A model generated the notes under the pieces. It saw nothing but the letters and a program-made list of their open reading frames with translations, did not search any database and was not told the DNA's origin. Shown in pieces: positions 10,300 through 22,840 of a stretch of DNA of 64,000 nt (positions are counted from its first letter, which is position 1; every line of letters starts with the position of its first letter). Source of the stretch: Epiperipatus broadwayi (lineage: Eukaryota; Onychophora; Udeonychophora; Euonychophora; Peripatidae). The position numbers were made by a program, and so were the translations under genes. The stretch is taken from assembly GCA_028023455.1 (NCBI GenBank), contig JAQFVV010006215.1, positions 3,953,230 to 4,017,229 of the forward strand. The letters run 5' to 3'.

Positions 10300-12500
10300 T
10301 GGATGATTTGAAATGCTGTCTTTTAATATTTTATGCAAAAATTTTTCTTTCTAAAATACTAATTGTGACTATCCAATGTATTTTATTCTGTGCCATATCT
10401 TTCCAATGGAAAATGTTTTTGTGATAATCCTTATAATGCAAATGGATCTATCTCTATCACAAAAACTATACTCAAATTCATCATAGAAACCCTCTTTAGG
10501 AAATCTTATATTGTTTATTTATTTTGCATGTTTACCCCAATAATGGTTTGATTTTACAATGGTACTCTATTATGTCATATCTAATTACATGAAGAACATA
10601 TAGATTAGATTTATGATTATGCAACAGTATTTTTAAATTTTATAGACTATTTTTAAATGACACTTTTTTAAAAATTTTATAGTCTATTCTTAAATGACAC
10701 TTTTCTTAGCCTTAATATAGCAGCGATAAGATAGATTCCAAAGTCTAATTTTCATACAATGAAGTAGATAGAATAACAGCTCTACATACAACTAATTTGG
10801 TTGCAATAGTTTTTTCCTTAGCAAAAGCAGAAACATTAAATACATTCTATAGAGCATCTTTTGAAATGGTATAAATAGCACAATGATCAATACAATTGTA
10901 AATCCAGATTCGAAAAATAAGATAAAGTTCTCGTTTTTAATCGATTCATATTAAAATTCCACCTTCAATATTGTATAGCATATTGAACCCTGTTTCATTA
11001 AGTCGACTATTAGTAGTTTTAAAGATCACTGTTATAAAAATCGACAACAATGTTGAAGCCAGTACACATTTTTGTTTAACACCAACTTTAATTTTAAATG
11101 TTTAACGCCAACTTTAATTCTAAATCCTTCAGATTTTCCATCTGTAGTAATAACATGCCTTCTCATTCATTTCTATAGAAGCGGAATAATATCAATTAAC
11201 TTTGGTGCTGATTTCAAAACTGTTTGATTAATTGATCAAATATTTTAATTAATAAGTAAAAGCAATAAATAAATCATACTTTTGTTCCCGACATTTGTCT
11301 TGCATTTATCTGCCTACAAAACTTATATCTATAATGCTTATTGATTCATTAAAACCATCTGGTAAACATCTGCTTATGATTAGAAGCAATCTATTCACTA
11401 AAATTCTTGAAAGTATCTTGGTTTTAGTGGATAATTAACACAATCATATCTCTTTCCTTTATTTTAAAAATTAGAATGAAAATCTTAATTATGAGGTAGC
11501 ACAATATCAGAAGTCCAGATTTTCCTAAAGCATATCAATATTTTTGAAGCTAACACTTCACCAATATATTTTGAAATTTTTCTGTATATATCAGGATTTA
11601 CAGACTTTTTTTTTTACTAAGATGAATATCTTTGACCAAAAATGAATTTATAAAATAGATATATCACTAAGTCTTCATCTCAATTCTTGTATCATTATTC
11701 AAAAGATGATAAAGATAATCCTTCCATCTGATCAAAATATTACTGTCATCTCATTTGAGGGTGTCATTTCTGGATTTAATAGAATTCTAATACTGTTTCT
11801 TATGTCCATGTGTTGATTTCAGTACATGAAAAAAATCTAGAGTGTTCAGTATCATTTAAATGAATGGGTCTTCGTTTTAGTTTCAATTCATCAATCATAT
11901 TTAAACCTTGCCACTAATTGAGCATCTGTGTTTAAATCTAATATTTATTATGAAGCTCCTTTTTTAATTTACTATGTGCCAAACCATGTTTTCTTTTGAT
12001 GAAATCTTTAATAATAAGATGATTATCAAAAAACAGTGGTGATGAATCTTTTTAATGAACTTCAGAATAGATTTATTTGTATCCATAACACACTCCCATA
12101 AGAACAATTCCACATCTCAGTAATATGAAAATCCTGAAAGTCCAAATTAGTAATTTTAATGTTTAATAGCTGTTGAAATTTTGTATCATAAGTACTTCTA
12201 AAGAATTAACATTAATTTTTTGTGAAATAAAAGCTCACTAATCTATGATCCATCCAACAATCTGCGTTTGTAATTACTCACCAAATATCATATAATTTGA
12301 TTTTGCATCTTTCAACCACTCACTTGGTTAAAACATCAATAAATATTCTACTTTTACAGTTTTGACCTTCTGTTTTATTTGGGTAGAGAACAGTATCTGT
12401 TCAATGAAATACCAACAATGAAACGACTTCTTTAGTGATAATATAGACAGACTTGAACTTATTAATTTGATTTTGATCAATGAATGTTTTTAACAATTGT
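10300..12500 (-). mobile_element. Second LINE type, heavily decayed endonuclease-RT
   Basis: Read on the minus strand, motifs of a non-LTR element appear in the right order. About 12230-12285 reads WMDHRLVSF, the end of the endonuclease domain. About 11041-11095 reads F-R-I-K-V-G-V-K then CVYWLQ, a worn version of RT motif B (G-V-K-Q-G-C-V-L-A-P). Stops and frameshifts are dense, so it is old. It differs from the copy A family. Confidence 0.6.
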
Positions 12501-12856
12501 TCATATGTATAATATATTTAATACATATTTAATATTTATATTTCTTAGTGAGGTAATTAATATCTGCATTCTAACATTCGATGTAACATAAATGTGATAC
12601 TGCAATGAATATATATAGTGTATAAGTAATACATAGGCATATGCGTCTGATAAATATTTGTAGCCCATAACATTTTTTAGATTTGTTATAAGCTTGGAGG
12701 ACTGCTCAACAAAGTTAAAGATTTGATTGATAACAAATATTTATCTGTATATTTTTCAATTTATATTACTTATGCATTCATTTATAGTGTCATATTTCAG
12801 GTCAATTGGGTGTTCTCATGTAAGTATTAATTATCTTTATTTATGCGTTAAATATT

Positions 12857-13370
<514 letters not shown>

Positions 13371-13414
13371 TGTTTACATTCTCTGCATTACAGATTTAAT
13401 AGTCGTTATTTATT

Positions 13415-13550
13415 TATTAGAATATATATATATGTACACGCATGTATATATATAATAAGTAAAATATATATATATATATATAATATAATAATTATTATAT
13501 ATATATATATATAATAAGTGAAATAATATATATATATTGGAATCTGTACA
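13415..13550. repeat. AT-rich simple sequence
   Basis: Alternating (AT)n runs between the microsatellite and the first LINE copy. Short ORFs here are artefacts. Confidence 0.8.
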
Positions 13551-13556
13551 GAATAC

Positions 13557-13985
13557 ATATATAACATCATTTTCAACTATTATCGATCCACTGCAGAATG
13601 AAGGTCTTACCAAATTCAATCCATTTTTCCGATCTCTAACCACTCTTCTCCAAATCACCCCAGCACACTTCCTTATTTCATCTATCCATCTCACATGTGG
13701 TCACTTTCTAGGTTTTTTGAAACTCTTGGAATCCAGTTTCAGATTTCAACTGTCTCCAACTGTCCATCTATTATCATCTTTTCTAGAAATATGTCCAGCC
13801 CAACTCTACTTCAGTCTTTTAATTCTTTCAATGATGTCAGCAACACCTGTTTGTTCTCTCATCCATGTATTTCGTTTTTGATATCTTCTTGTTACTCCTA
13901 ACATGCATCTCTCCATACTTCTTTGAATGTTATGTTATCAGGTGTATTGGTCTTCTGTTAAGTGTCTAAATCTCAGATCCATAAG
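13557..13985 (-). mobile_element. LINE 3' fragment, first of three consecutive copies
   Basis: The minus strand carries the family's 3' terminus and C-terminal coding remains (MRWIDEIRKCAGVIWRR at the start of the frame 13410-13694). The sequence stops at 13985, where a second copy's 3' end begins (TTTTCAACCATTATCAATCC). It is a short 5'-truncated insertion. Confidence 0.75.
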
Positions 13986-15950
13986 TCAGCCTTATCATCA
14001 TTTTCAACCATTATCAATCCACTTCAGAATGAATGTCTTTCCAAGATCAATCCACCCTCTCTTCTCTATATCATCCCATCATACTTTTTAATTTCATTTA
14101 TCCATCTCATATGTGGTCTTTTTCTAGGTCTTTTTATAATCTCATGAAATCCAGTTTAAGATTTCAACTGTTCATCTATTATCATTTCTTCTAGAAATAT
14201 TCCAGCCCAACTCCAGTCTCTTAATTCTTTCAATGATGTCAGTAACTCCTGTTTGTTCTCTCACTAATGTATTTTGTTTTCAATCTCTTCTTGTCATTCC
14301 TAACATGCTTCCTGGAATAGCCTATAGTCTCTGTATTGCTCTTTTGTTAAGTGTACAAGTCGCAGATCCATAAGTGAGAATTGGTAAAATACATTTATTA
14401 AAAACCTTCTTTTCAAATACATAGGCATATTTCCTTTTAACATTAAGTTATTTCTACCAAAAGCACTTCAAACAAATTTCATCCATTATGTTTCCATCTG
14501 TAATAATAATTTGGTTAAGGTATTTGTAGTTGTTAATTTCTTCTAACTCATCATTATTAATCTTTATTTCAATCTGTTGAGAAAATGCATTGAACATTAC
14601 TTTAGTCTCTTTAACATTTACTTTTAATCCTATTTTCTTACTTTCATCTGGTAACTCTTGCAACATTTCTTAAGGCTTTAAAGCATTATTTGCAAAACAA
14701 CTACATCATCTACAAAATCTGAATGACTTTAATAATACCCATTTACTTTTACTCCCTTCCTATTTTATTCCACAAAATACTTCTTGCAAAACTGCTGTAA
14801 AAAGCTTTGGAGATATGGAATCACCCCGTCGTCCACTCTTTTTAATGTTATTTTTTCTAGTATCATTATGTAATTTAATTGTTACTGTTGCATTTTTATC
14901 AATATTCTTCAAAATATGACAATATCCTGAGTCTATACCCTGATGATCTAATGTTTTAATTACTGAAACTTATAGAATCAAATGCCTTTTCCTACTCTAC
15001 AAATCCAAAACATAATCGCAATTAATATTCATTGGTTCTTTCTATAACTTCTCGATACTTGGATGTGATCCATGGTACTAAAACCACTTTCAAACACAGC
15101 TTGTTCTTTTGTTTGGTTAAAATCCAAAGTTCGCTGACGAGTTGAAATTATTTAGGTAAAATTTTTGTATAAAACTAATAAAGGACTAATAGGTCTGTAA
15201 TTTCTAATATCTTGTTTATCATCTTTTTTAAATATTAATATTAATACTACTTTCTTTCAGTCATCAGATACATCTTTATCATTTAGACATTTGGTATATA
15301 ACTGCCAAAAAATTTCTATTTCTTCATCTGCTTCTTTTAAGATATCAATTATAATTTCATCATTACTTAATAGCATGTCTCACTTCTTCATTTAAAATCA
15401 TGGGCAATTCAAAAGATATAGTAGTCGTTGGAGTTACTTTTCCTTGTTCTTTATTGCTATATAATTCTTGATAGAATTTTTCTACACATTTCATGATGTC
15501 ATCTCTCTTTTTAGTAATAGTTCATATTTTTTTCTTATTGCAGAAATAAGTTTCATACTAATATCAAGATGTTGTTTTACACTCTTGGGATTTTTATTCT
15601 CTTCTATAGCTTTCCTTGCTAGTTGTACTTTTTATATCATTATCAACTCTTTTTCGCACCACTTTACAAAATTCGAGATAGTCAATCCTTAACGCATCAT
15701 TTTCTTATATTTTCATATTCCTTCATATATTGTTTTGTCTTGGAATAAAATTTACAGGTCAATTGCTGCTTTTTTGTACCTGATAACTTTGTTGTAGTTT
15801 TTAAAGTGTATCAGTTATCTTCCTATTGAATTCATCCAAGTTTGAATTATGTTCAAAATCTATTAATATTTGAAAACGATTTGCAAGTTCTAATTTAAAT
15901 TCCTTGGAATGTTTCTGAAGATTAGGAATATCAACTGTGAATATCTGTAA
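13986..15950 (-). mobile_element. LINE copy 2: RT domain to 3' end, decayed
   Basis: On the minus strand this holds the linker, RT and C-terminus of the same family. The frame at 14454-14666 encodes the post-active-site region (VNVKETKVMF and KINNDELEEINNYKYL). The RT N-terminal and motif A regions lie at about 14900-15400 but are broken. It ends at about 15950 in the endonuclease-RT linker, where copy 3 begins. Confidence 0.75.
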
Positions 15951-17490
15951 GTAAGAACTGGTAAAACACATTTATTAAAAATCTTCCTTTTCAAACATAT
16001 AAGCGTATTTCACTTTAAAATTAAGTTATTTCTACCAAAAGCATCCTATGATTAATTTTATACCATTATGTTTTCATCTGTACTAATAATCCGACCAAGG
16101 TATTTGCAGTTGTTAATTTCTTCTAACTCATCATTATTAATCTTTATTTTCTTCTTTTGAGAAAATCCCTTGAACATTACTTTAGTCTTTTTAACATTTA
16201 GTTTTAATTCTATTTTCTTACTTTCATCTGATAATTCTTGCAACTTTTCCTGAAGCTCTAAAGCATTATTTGCAAAAACAACTTCATCACCTGCAAAATG
16301 TAGAAGACTTAAATAATCTCCATTTACTTTTACTTCCTTAGTTTCCCATTTTAATCCACAAAATACTGTTTGCAAAACTACTATAATACCCTGTCACATA
16401 CTTCTTCATATTAATATTTTTAGTATCATTATATAACTTAATCATCATTGCTTTTGCATTTTATAAATATTCTTTAGAATATGACAATATTCTGAATCTA
16501 TATCTTGATGATCCAATGCATTAATTACTGAAATAATGCTTATAGAGTCAAATGCCTTTTCGTAAGCTCCATAGCATAGTGGCAACTCATATTCATTGGT
16601 CCTTTGTATAACTTTTCTCAATACTTGGACATGATTCACTATACCAAAAACACTTTAAATCCAGCTTTTTATTTTTGTTGGTTAAAATCCATGTTCGCTG
16701 TAGACGAGTTGTAATTATTTTGGTAAAAAAATTGTTTAGAACTGATGAATGACTGATAGATCTGTAATTTCTAATATCTTCTTTATCATCTTTTTAAAAT
16801 ATTAATATTAAAACTGCATTCTTCCAATCATCTGATATATCTTTATCTTTTAGACATTTGGCAAATAACTTTGCTAAAAAAAATTGTATTTCTTTATCTG
16901 CTTCTTTTAAGATATCGATTATAATTCCATCATTAAATAGAATCCTTTCCTTCTTCATAAATACATGTCTCACTTCTTCATTTAAAATCCTGGACAATCC
17001 AGAAAGCATAGTAATTGTAGAGGCACTTTTCCTTTTTCTTTATTGTTATATAATTCTTGATAGAATTATTCTACATATTTCATGATATCATCTCTCTTTT
17101 TTTAGTAATAATTCCATCTTTTTTTTTTTTTATTGCAGAAATAAGTTTTCTATCAATACCAAAATGTTGTTTTATACTTTTGAGACTTTATATAGCTTAT
17201 CTTGCTAGTTCATTATTATATTTTTTATATCATTATCAACTATTTTTGAACCATTTTTATATCATTATCAACTATTTTTGAACCATTTTACAAAATTTGA
17301 GCTACTCAGTTCTTCTTAATGCATCATTTTTATATATTTCCATATTCCTTCTTTTCTTTATAAATTGTCTTCCGGTAAATTGCTGCTTTTTGTACCATCT
17401 ATCATCATTGCTTCTTTTAAAAGTGAATCCGTTATCTTCTTATAGATTTTGTTCAAATCTGAATCATTTTCAAAATCTGTAAATATTATC
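15951..17490 (-). mobile_element. LINE copy 3: RT domain, decayed, catalytic residues lost
   Basis: On the minus strand three RT pieces stand in order. 16794-17009 is the RT N-terminal region (KCLKDKDISDDWKNAVLILI). 16445-16639 holds motif A, reading GAYEKAFDSI where the family has F-V-D-Y-E-K-A-F-D, so the first catalytic Asp is lost. 16058-16375 holds motif C as HFAGDEVVFAN instead of F-A-D-D. Two catalytic positions are therefore changed and the copy cannot encode active RT. Confidence 0.8.
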
Positions 17491-19904
17491 ATATATGTAA
17501 CACATGTGTATCTATATTTATATATAAATAAGAATAAAACAACCAATATTCCCACTGCAAGGTAAAAGTTTTTCTAATAGTTCATAAATAATCAGTGAAA
17601 GAAAAAGCAAATACTCAGCAGACTTGTAATTGTCAGGTGATAATGGTTTGAACATTTTTCTATTATTGTTTTACGCTCTAGCTAAGAATGACTATATATC
17701 TATTTATAAACTAATATTCGATGATCAATTGGATTCATTGTGAGGTATTGACTTGAAAGAAAAATACTCCACTTTTTGAAAAAAATTTCAGATTGAATAT
17801 AAACCCAAATTGTAGGCAGCGATAAGTGATAGAATTATTTCTGCATCCCAACATCTTCATACTTAAGTATATATGTGCTAATTTTAATTGATTTGCTCAG
17901 CTACAATTAACAAAATTAAAATAAGGAATAAACCTATCCTTAACCAATGTTTAAAACATTGAAGCAAACTAATTACAAATAGGATAAGGAGAATAACCTG
18001 AATATTATATGAGGGCTTGAACCTTGAAAGCGCTTAGCCATTTAATGAATAGATATTAAAATAATATATATTTGCTTTATTTGTTTTTAGCTTTGTGTGT
18101 TTGTGCGTGTTAGCGCATTTTATATATTTTGAATATTATATACTAATTTTACTATCTTTTTAGAATACAAAATGCTTTTAACTTGTTTTTCAATGGGTAA
18201 TAAATGTATTGTTTGGAAAAAAATAGAATAGATATTGCTGTATTTAAATTCAAGATTAGAAACTTTAATTGCCAAAACCAAGACTAACAGCCATCAATAA
18301 ATCTGTTGAATGGTAGCACTAATAAGATTATAACAGAAGTTATAAATATTGAAAAGAAAATGTAAAAATATATTGATTTTAAACAGTGCATTTGAAGAAT
18401 TCAGTTGGATACCGGAATGTTTATTATGAAAAGTTATATTATATTATTAGCCTTCAGATTTTTACTAAATAGTAGAAGATGGAATTGAGGATAGTGTACG
18501 AAAAATTTAGCAGTAAATTAAATAAACATTATAGTTTCCAAAAAAAATTATTTATATTGATAAAACATTGTTGGCCTATAGATTGAAAACAATTGCATAA
18601 CGTCTTTTATATTGTGAATATTTAACTTTTTTAAGGAAAATTTGATAAATAGGAGATATCATTGTTAACCCTATATAAATGAAAAGGCTAGAAAATATCA
18701 GAAATATCACTGTGTGATTTATTGATTATATCATGACCATTTATTTATTCAGTTAATCCTGTTAATCTGTGAAATTTTCTTAGAAAAATGGATGCTTCAG
18801 AGTGGCAATACAATTATGCAGCTTGTATACTGAATATATAACCAAGCAAATTAGATTGAATTTGGAATTAGAGAAAGGAACATTGGGAATCTGACATGTT
18901 GAAAATAGAAAGGATTTGGAGAAAGTGAAAACAAGGAAAAGAATCTATATTTTGAACAGTAGTTTTGGTAAAGACTTTTAAAAATAATATGAAATACAAA
19001 GAAAAAAATCAAGGGATTACTCCTCCAGATTAAACCAAAAATTTACTTCAAGTACAAATGACTAGGCAAAAAAAGAATCGTACTTTGATTGTAAGGTATT
19101 ATGAGACAATCTAATTTATTATGAAGATGAATAATGCTAGGAAAGATTGATCGCGATGCTTGTTGAGTAGAATTGTGATGAATACATGAAATCCAATCCT
19201 ATTATCATTTATGGATCTATTTGGAAAGCTCAAAAATATACATCCCATTTTATTATACACAGAGACATTAGAATAGAAAGCTGCTTTTGTTTAATCATAT
19301 ATTGTATAGAGTAAACGTTTAAGTGATTCATAACTATTATTAATATTTCTAGACTGTGGGAAAAGATGCATACTGTTAATAAACTATGATATTAAACATA
19401 TAGTTTTTAATCTTGAGTAAGATCTATACAATTGTTTAATCAAATTGCATTGGTTTAAACATTAAGACGTTTTGAATTTCAGGTTCTTAATTTCAATAAT
19501 AAAATAACATTAAAGATGATTATGGATTTTGATTTATCATATAAACACAGTACATATATATATTAAGACGAAGATTTTCATTGATATAAATGACATAATA
19601 TACGAGTTCATCCTTTTGTATATTTAATCTGAACCCACATTAGGCTGCTTTTCAAACATGTAGGCTGTAATCACACACACGCACACACACACACATATAT
19701 ATATATATATGACTATATATATATGACTCTATCAAGTTAAATATATATCATTTTTGTTCATTTCTGTTAATAGCATTAATATTGAGGAAAAGGTATTGGA
19801 TTAAATACAAAGGGATTTAAGTTAGAAATTACTCTCTGGATGTATTTAATATTATTTAGTTGCTTGCATGCTATATAATATGCACACTATATACTTTTTT
19901 TTAG
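17491..19904. other. Probable intron upstream of the Spaetzle-like exon; no exon identified
   Basis: AT-rich DNA ending in a strong polypyrimidine tract (CTTTTTTTTAG) at 19896-19904. The partner exon should lie here or further left. Open stretches after AG dinucleotides at about 18386 and 18782 were checked but show no convincing cysteine pattern. A CA/AT microsatellite lies at 19672-19710. Confidence 0.4.
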
Positions 19905-20067
19905 TGTAACTGTACGATATTTATGCAAAGAAAGTTGTTCATGTACTCAGCAAAGTAGAGTAGTTCGTCTATTGGCATCTCGATTTGGTGAAACTATTAA
20001 AGGACTTTTTACTGATTATTTCGAAGTGCCAACGTTTTGTGCTTGCGATTGTTTACCATTCACTTAA
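19905..20067 (+). CDS. Terminal exon of a Spaetzle-like cystine-knot protein (gene A)
   Basis: After the acceptor TTTTTTTTAG the exon begins with one base that completes a split codon, then reads VTVRYLCKESCSCTQQ, RVVRLLASRFGETIKG, LFTDYFEVPTFCACDCLPFT and a TAA stop at 20065-20067. The six cysteines (C-x3-C-x-C and C-x-C-x-C) and the G-L-F-T-D-x-F-x-x-P pattern resemble the C-terminal half of Spaetzle/neurotrophin-type secreted cystine-knot ligands, which in other animals signal through Toll-like receptors. That family assignment is my recognition, not a search. The same cysteine spacing and entry phase occur in the exon at 50641-50812, which strongly supports both as real. A polyadenylation signal follows 99 bp after the stop. 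Upstream exons, including signal peptide and pro-domain, were not found. Confidence 0.65.
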
Positions 20068-20165
20068 CTTATTGTACTTTCTTTTTTTTTTTTTGTATTT
20101 TTTAAATATTATTGCTATGAGCATTATTTTTATTATGTAATGTATAGAAATTTGATCTAATATTC

Positions 20166-20171
20166 AATAAA
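20166..20171 (+). promoter_or_regulatory. Polyadenylation signal AATAAA for gene A
   Basis: AATAAA 99 bp after the stop of the Spaetzle-like exon, followed by T-rich sequence. Position and strand fit a 3' UTR end. Confidence 0.5.
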
Positions 20172-20923
20172 ATTTGTAATTTATTTTGTTAAAAAATTTA
20201 GTTTTTTTTCTATATCTAAATCACATGTAGTTAATACTTTAACAAAAAATTATCTTTTTTTTAATCTAGTAAAGCTAACAGCCTTTCATATTTAAATATT
20301 ATGATGCTATTTTTATATGTATTTTGAAGCATGCTTTTTTCCTTTTTTTTTATGATAGTGCCAACAATTTCCAAAAAAATATTTATTGAGTGATTACCTT
20401 GCCATACAGTTATTAATTATTGCAAATTTTTAAAAGTATATAAAACAACAACATAATAATAATAGTAATAATAATTATTATTAATAATAATAATTATTTA
20501 TTTATCTCCAAGTTTCATAGCTTTACAAAATTTGATGCTAATTTAGAGTGTGCTCATAACCATTTTGAATTTTAAGGACTGCCGGAAAACCACCGCGCAC
20601 ACATTCACACATCCAAGCGATAAATTACATCGAATCATTCATTCGTAATTGCGATATGACCATTTGTTAAAAAATTGCAATTTACATCAATAATTAAAAA
20701 ATTAAAGAACAAATTTTGTAAGGACCTCATGTGATCAAGTGTAAATCTGATATCCATGTCAGAAGATCAAATGTGAAAAATGCTATTTTTTTATCTCCAT
20801 TTTTTTTTCTAACTACATGTAACAAAGGAAGCATGCAACATCACAGGCTCTTTCTGGTAAGAAAAAAAAAGATTAATTATAAAATTAATCTGCTTTATTT
20901 CAATATGTGGTTATAAGCATATA
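20172..20923. other. No gene seen; T-rich and AAT-repeat DNA
   Basis: Contains homopolymer T runs and an (AAT)n-like patch near 20450-20505. Small ORFs have no supporting features. Confidence 0.5.
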
Positions 20924-21870
20924 TTATAATAAAATTCCTATTTTAGAAATTATAAGCTTTTCATATTGGTTAGATTTCACTTCTGCATTTTTTCGATGAT
21001 ACTTTGTATCATAGAAAATATCCTTCCCCCTTCCCGCATACTTCAGCAAAGAGTAGGTTTTATAAATGGATTGAAAGGAGGTAATCATGCCAAATGGTTG
21101 CATCATTCTTTGGAAGTCCTGAAGGCTATACCAAAAATAGGCGTTTTTTAGTACTTTCAAGAGACAGCTCTGCCAGTTCTGGTCAATTGTAAGTAAGACA
21201 AAGTTACCAAGGTTTTTAATTTGTGTTTGCAATCACTCTCTTTGAGTAGTGTGATAAAAATCAATAGCTATATGTTTCATATTTGGATGGTCTGTGCTAT
21301 AGTTAATTGTATACCATAGGATGTGAAGTGTTATTACGACATATACTAATTGTCTAGGCATTTTATAGAGTGGGATCTTAGAGTCTGTTGTTGATAATAC
21401 CAGAGACCTGGGGGGGGGGAATCTTTTAAATATATACAATCCTCTGGGAATACTGTTATCAAATTGGTCATTGATAATTGCTAGGGAATTATTGGTCCAG
21501 ATGGGTCTTGGGGGGGGGGGATTTGTACTTCTTGGGTCTCGAGGTCTAATTGATTGAGATCACTGAGAGTAATTTTTTTGAAATGTGGAGCTGATTTAAT
21601 AGAGGTTGAACTATTGTGAATTATATTATTGTTTTTTTGAAGTATTATTTTTAATAACTTTGGCATAAGTTGGGCTAACTTTTGAATTTTGTAATTCTGT
21701 GTTGCAAATAGTAGATGTTGAAATCATGTTAATCGATCTGCTGTTCATTGAATTGCTATTGTTAACAGTGTTGGCGTAAGCTTGATTAACCTTTGCAATT
21801 CTTGGTTGGCAATATTTTCTGCAGACATTTGGTCATGTGATAGCTTTGTTTGGTCTGTAATGACTTTGTT
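20924..21870 (-). pseudogene. Decayed ORF of a presumed retroelement
   Basis: On the minus strand a single frame runs from 21439 to 20924 with just one internal stop (TGA at 21233-21235). It includes LVYVVITLHILWYTIN, DHPNMKHIAIDF, then QNWQSCLLKVLKNAYFWY, MMQPFGMITSFQSIYKTY and GRGKDIFYDTKYHRKN. A further piece at 21481-21666 is in another frame; runs of G at 21411-21419 and 21510-21519 probably caused the shifts. The complexity of the sequence shows it was once translated. It looks like an element-encoded protein of cephalopod repeats, but I cannot name its family. Confidence 0.5.
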
Positions 21871-22235
21871 GCCATAGTAATTTCAAAGCAATCAGTTTAA
21901 AACATTTGATTTTAATAAAATTTTACAATAAAACTTATTTATAAAATTGAACAAAGTTTACAGGCTAATTAAAAGTTATGAAAGTTATATAAAGATAAGA
22001 TTTTTTTTTTTATCAACTTTACATTTTAAGCAGTTTAAGGAATAAAAAATAGGAACTGGATGACTTTGTTGCAAGGAGGAGAACTACTTGCTGCTGAACG
22101 ATAAATGAATTTATTTTTTTGTTCCATATTAATATATATTATTATTTAACAGTTATTATTTATTTACCATTTGCTAAAATTTTTGATTTTTCATTTACCA
22201 TCTGAAAGGAGAAATTGTGTTTTCTTTAAAAGTGA
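21871..22235. other. No gene seen
   Basis: AT-rich DNA with no motif on either strand, between two decayed retroelement segments. Confidence 0.5.
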
Positions 22236-22840
22236 ATGTATATTGTAAATTATTTATTATCATTCCATGTACTCATATCTATTCACTTTTTTTTGATCAT
22301 GCCTATTAATCTTTTTAAATGTGTAATAAATATGTTTGATGAGATTAGATCTCTTTGTCTGATGTCTTTCAATTTCAAAATATTTTTCAATTTTTTCAAC
22401 ATTCTCACAACTGCTTTTGACTTATCATAGATATATTTTAGATATTTAATTAGTTTACTATGTACTGTATATGATTCAAGTTCTACTAAAATCAGTATTT
22501 GGTCAATTCTGTCAAAGCCTTCAGAAACTTAACAAAACCAAAATATAGATTCTTTTCTATTAGTGGCTTTTTATATTTGGAGATAGTATGACAATATTTA
22601 TTGTATTGTATTTCTTTTTTTATTTTGAATTTAACCTTTTATTTTTAAAGTCTTTTCCTATGTGAGTATTTAATCTTTCATTGAAATTTTTACAAACTTT
22701 TTCTAAAAGTGCTAATTAGTGCAATAATTATGTAATTTTCATATTCTGTTTGCTTTGGTTTTGTAGACTGAATGCTACCATTTTCAGAACTTTTTATTAT
22801 TTTTCATCTTAATTAGAAATTTAACTTCCTTCAATAAAAT
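22236..22840 (-). mobile_element. LINE RT fragment of a third type, decayed
   Basis: On the minus strand three worn RT motifs occur in order. Near 22700 reads ALLEKVCKNFNERLNTHIG (the region before motif A). Near 22500-22550 reads VSEGFDRIDQ (motif A). Near 22320-22380 reads DIRQRDLISSNIF, a degraded motif B (G-I-R-Q-G-D-P-L-S). Frames change between them, so the copy is dead. It differs from the other two LINE types in this window. Confidence 0.55.

Noticed and set aside
19905-20067. Gene A as an IL-17 family member
   Set aside because: IL-17 proteins end in a V-x-V-G-C-x-C strand and have a different cysteine spacing; the F-T-D-x-F-x-x-P-x-F-C-x-C pattern fits Spaetzle-type knots better.
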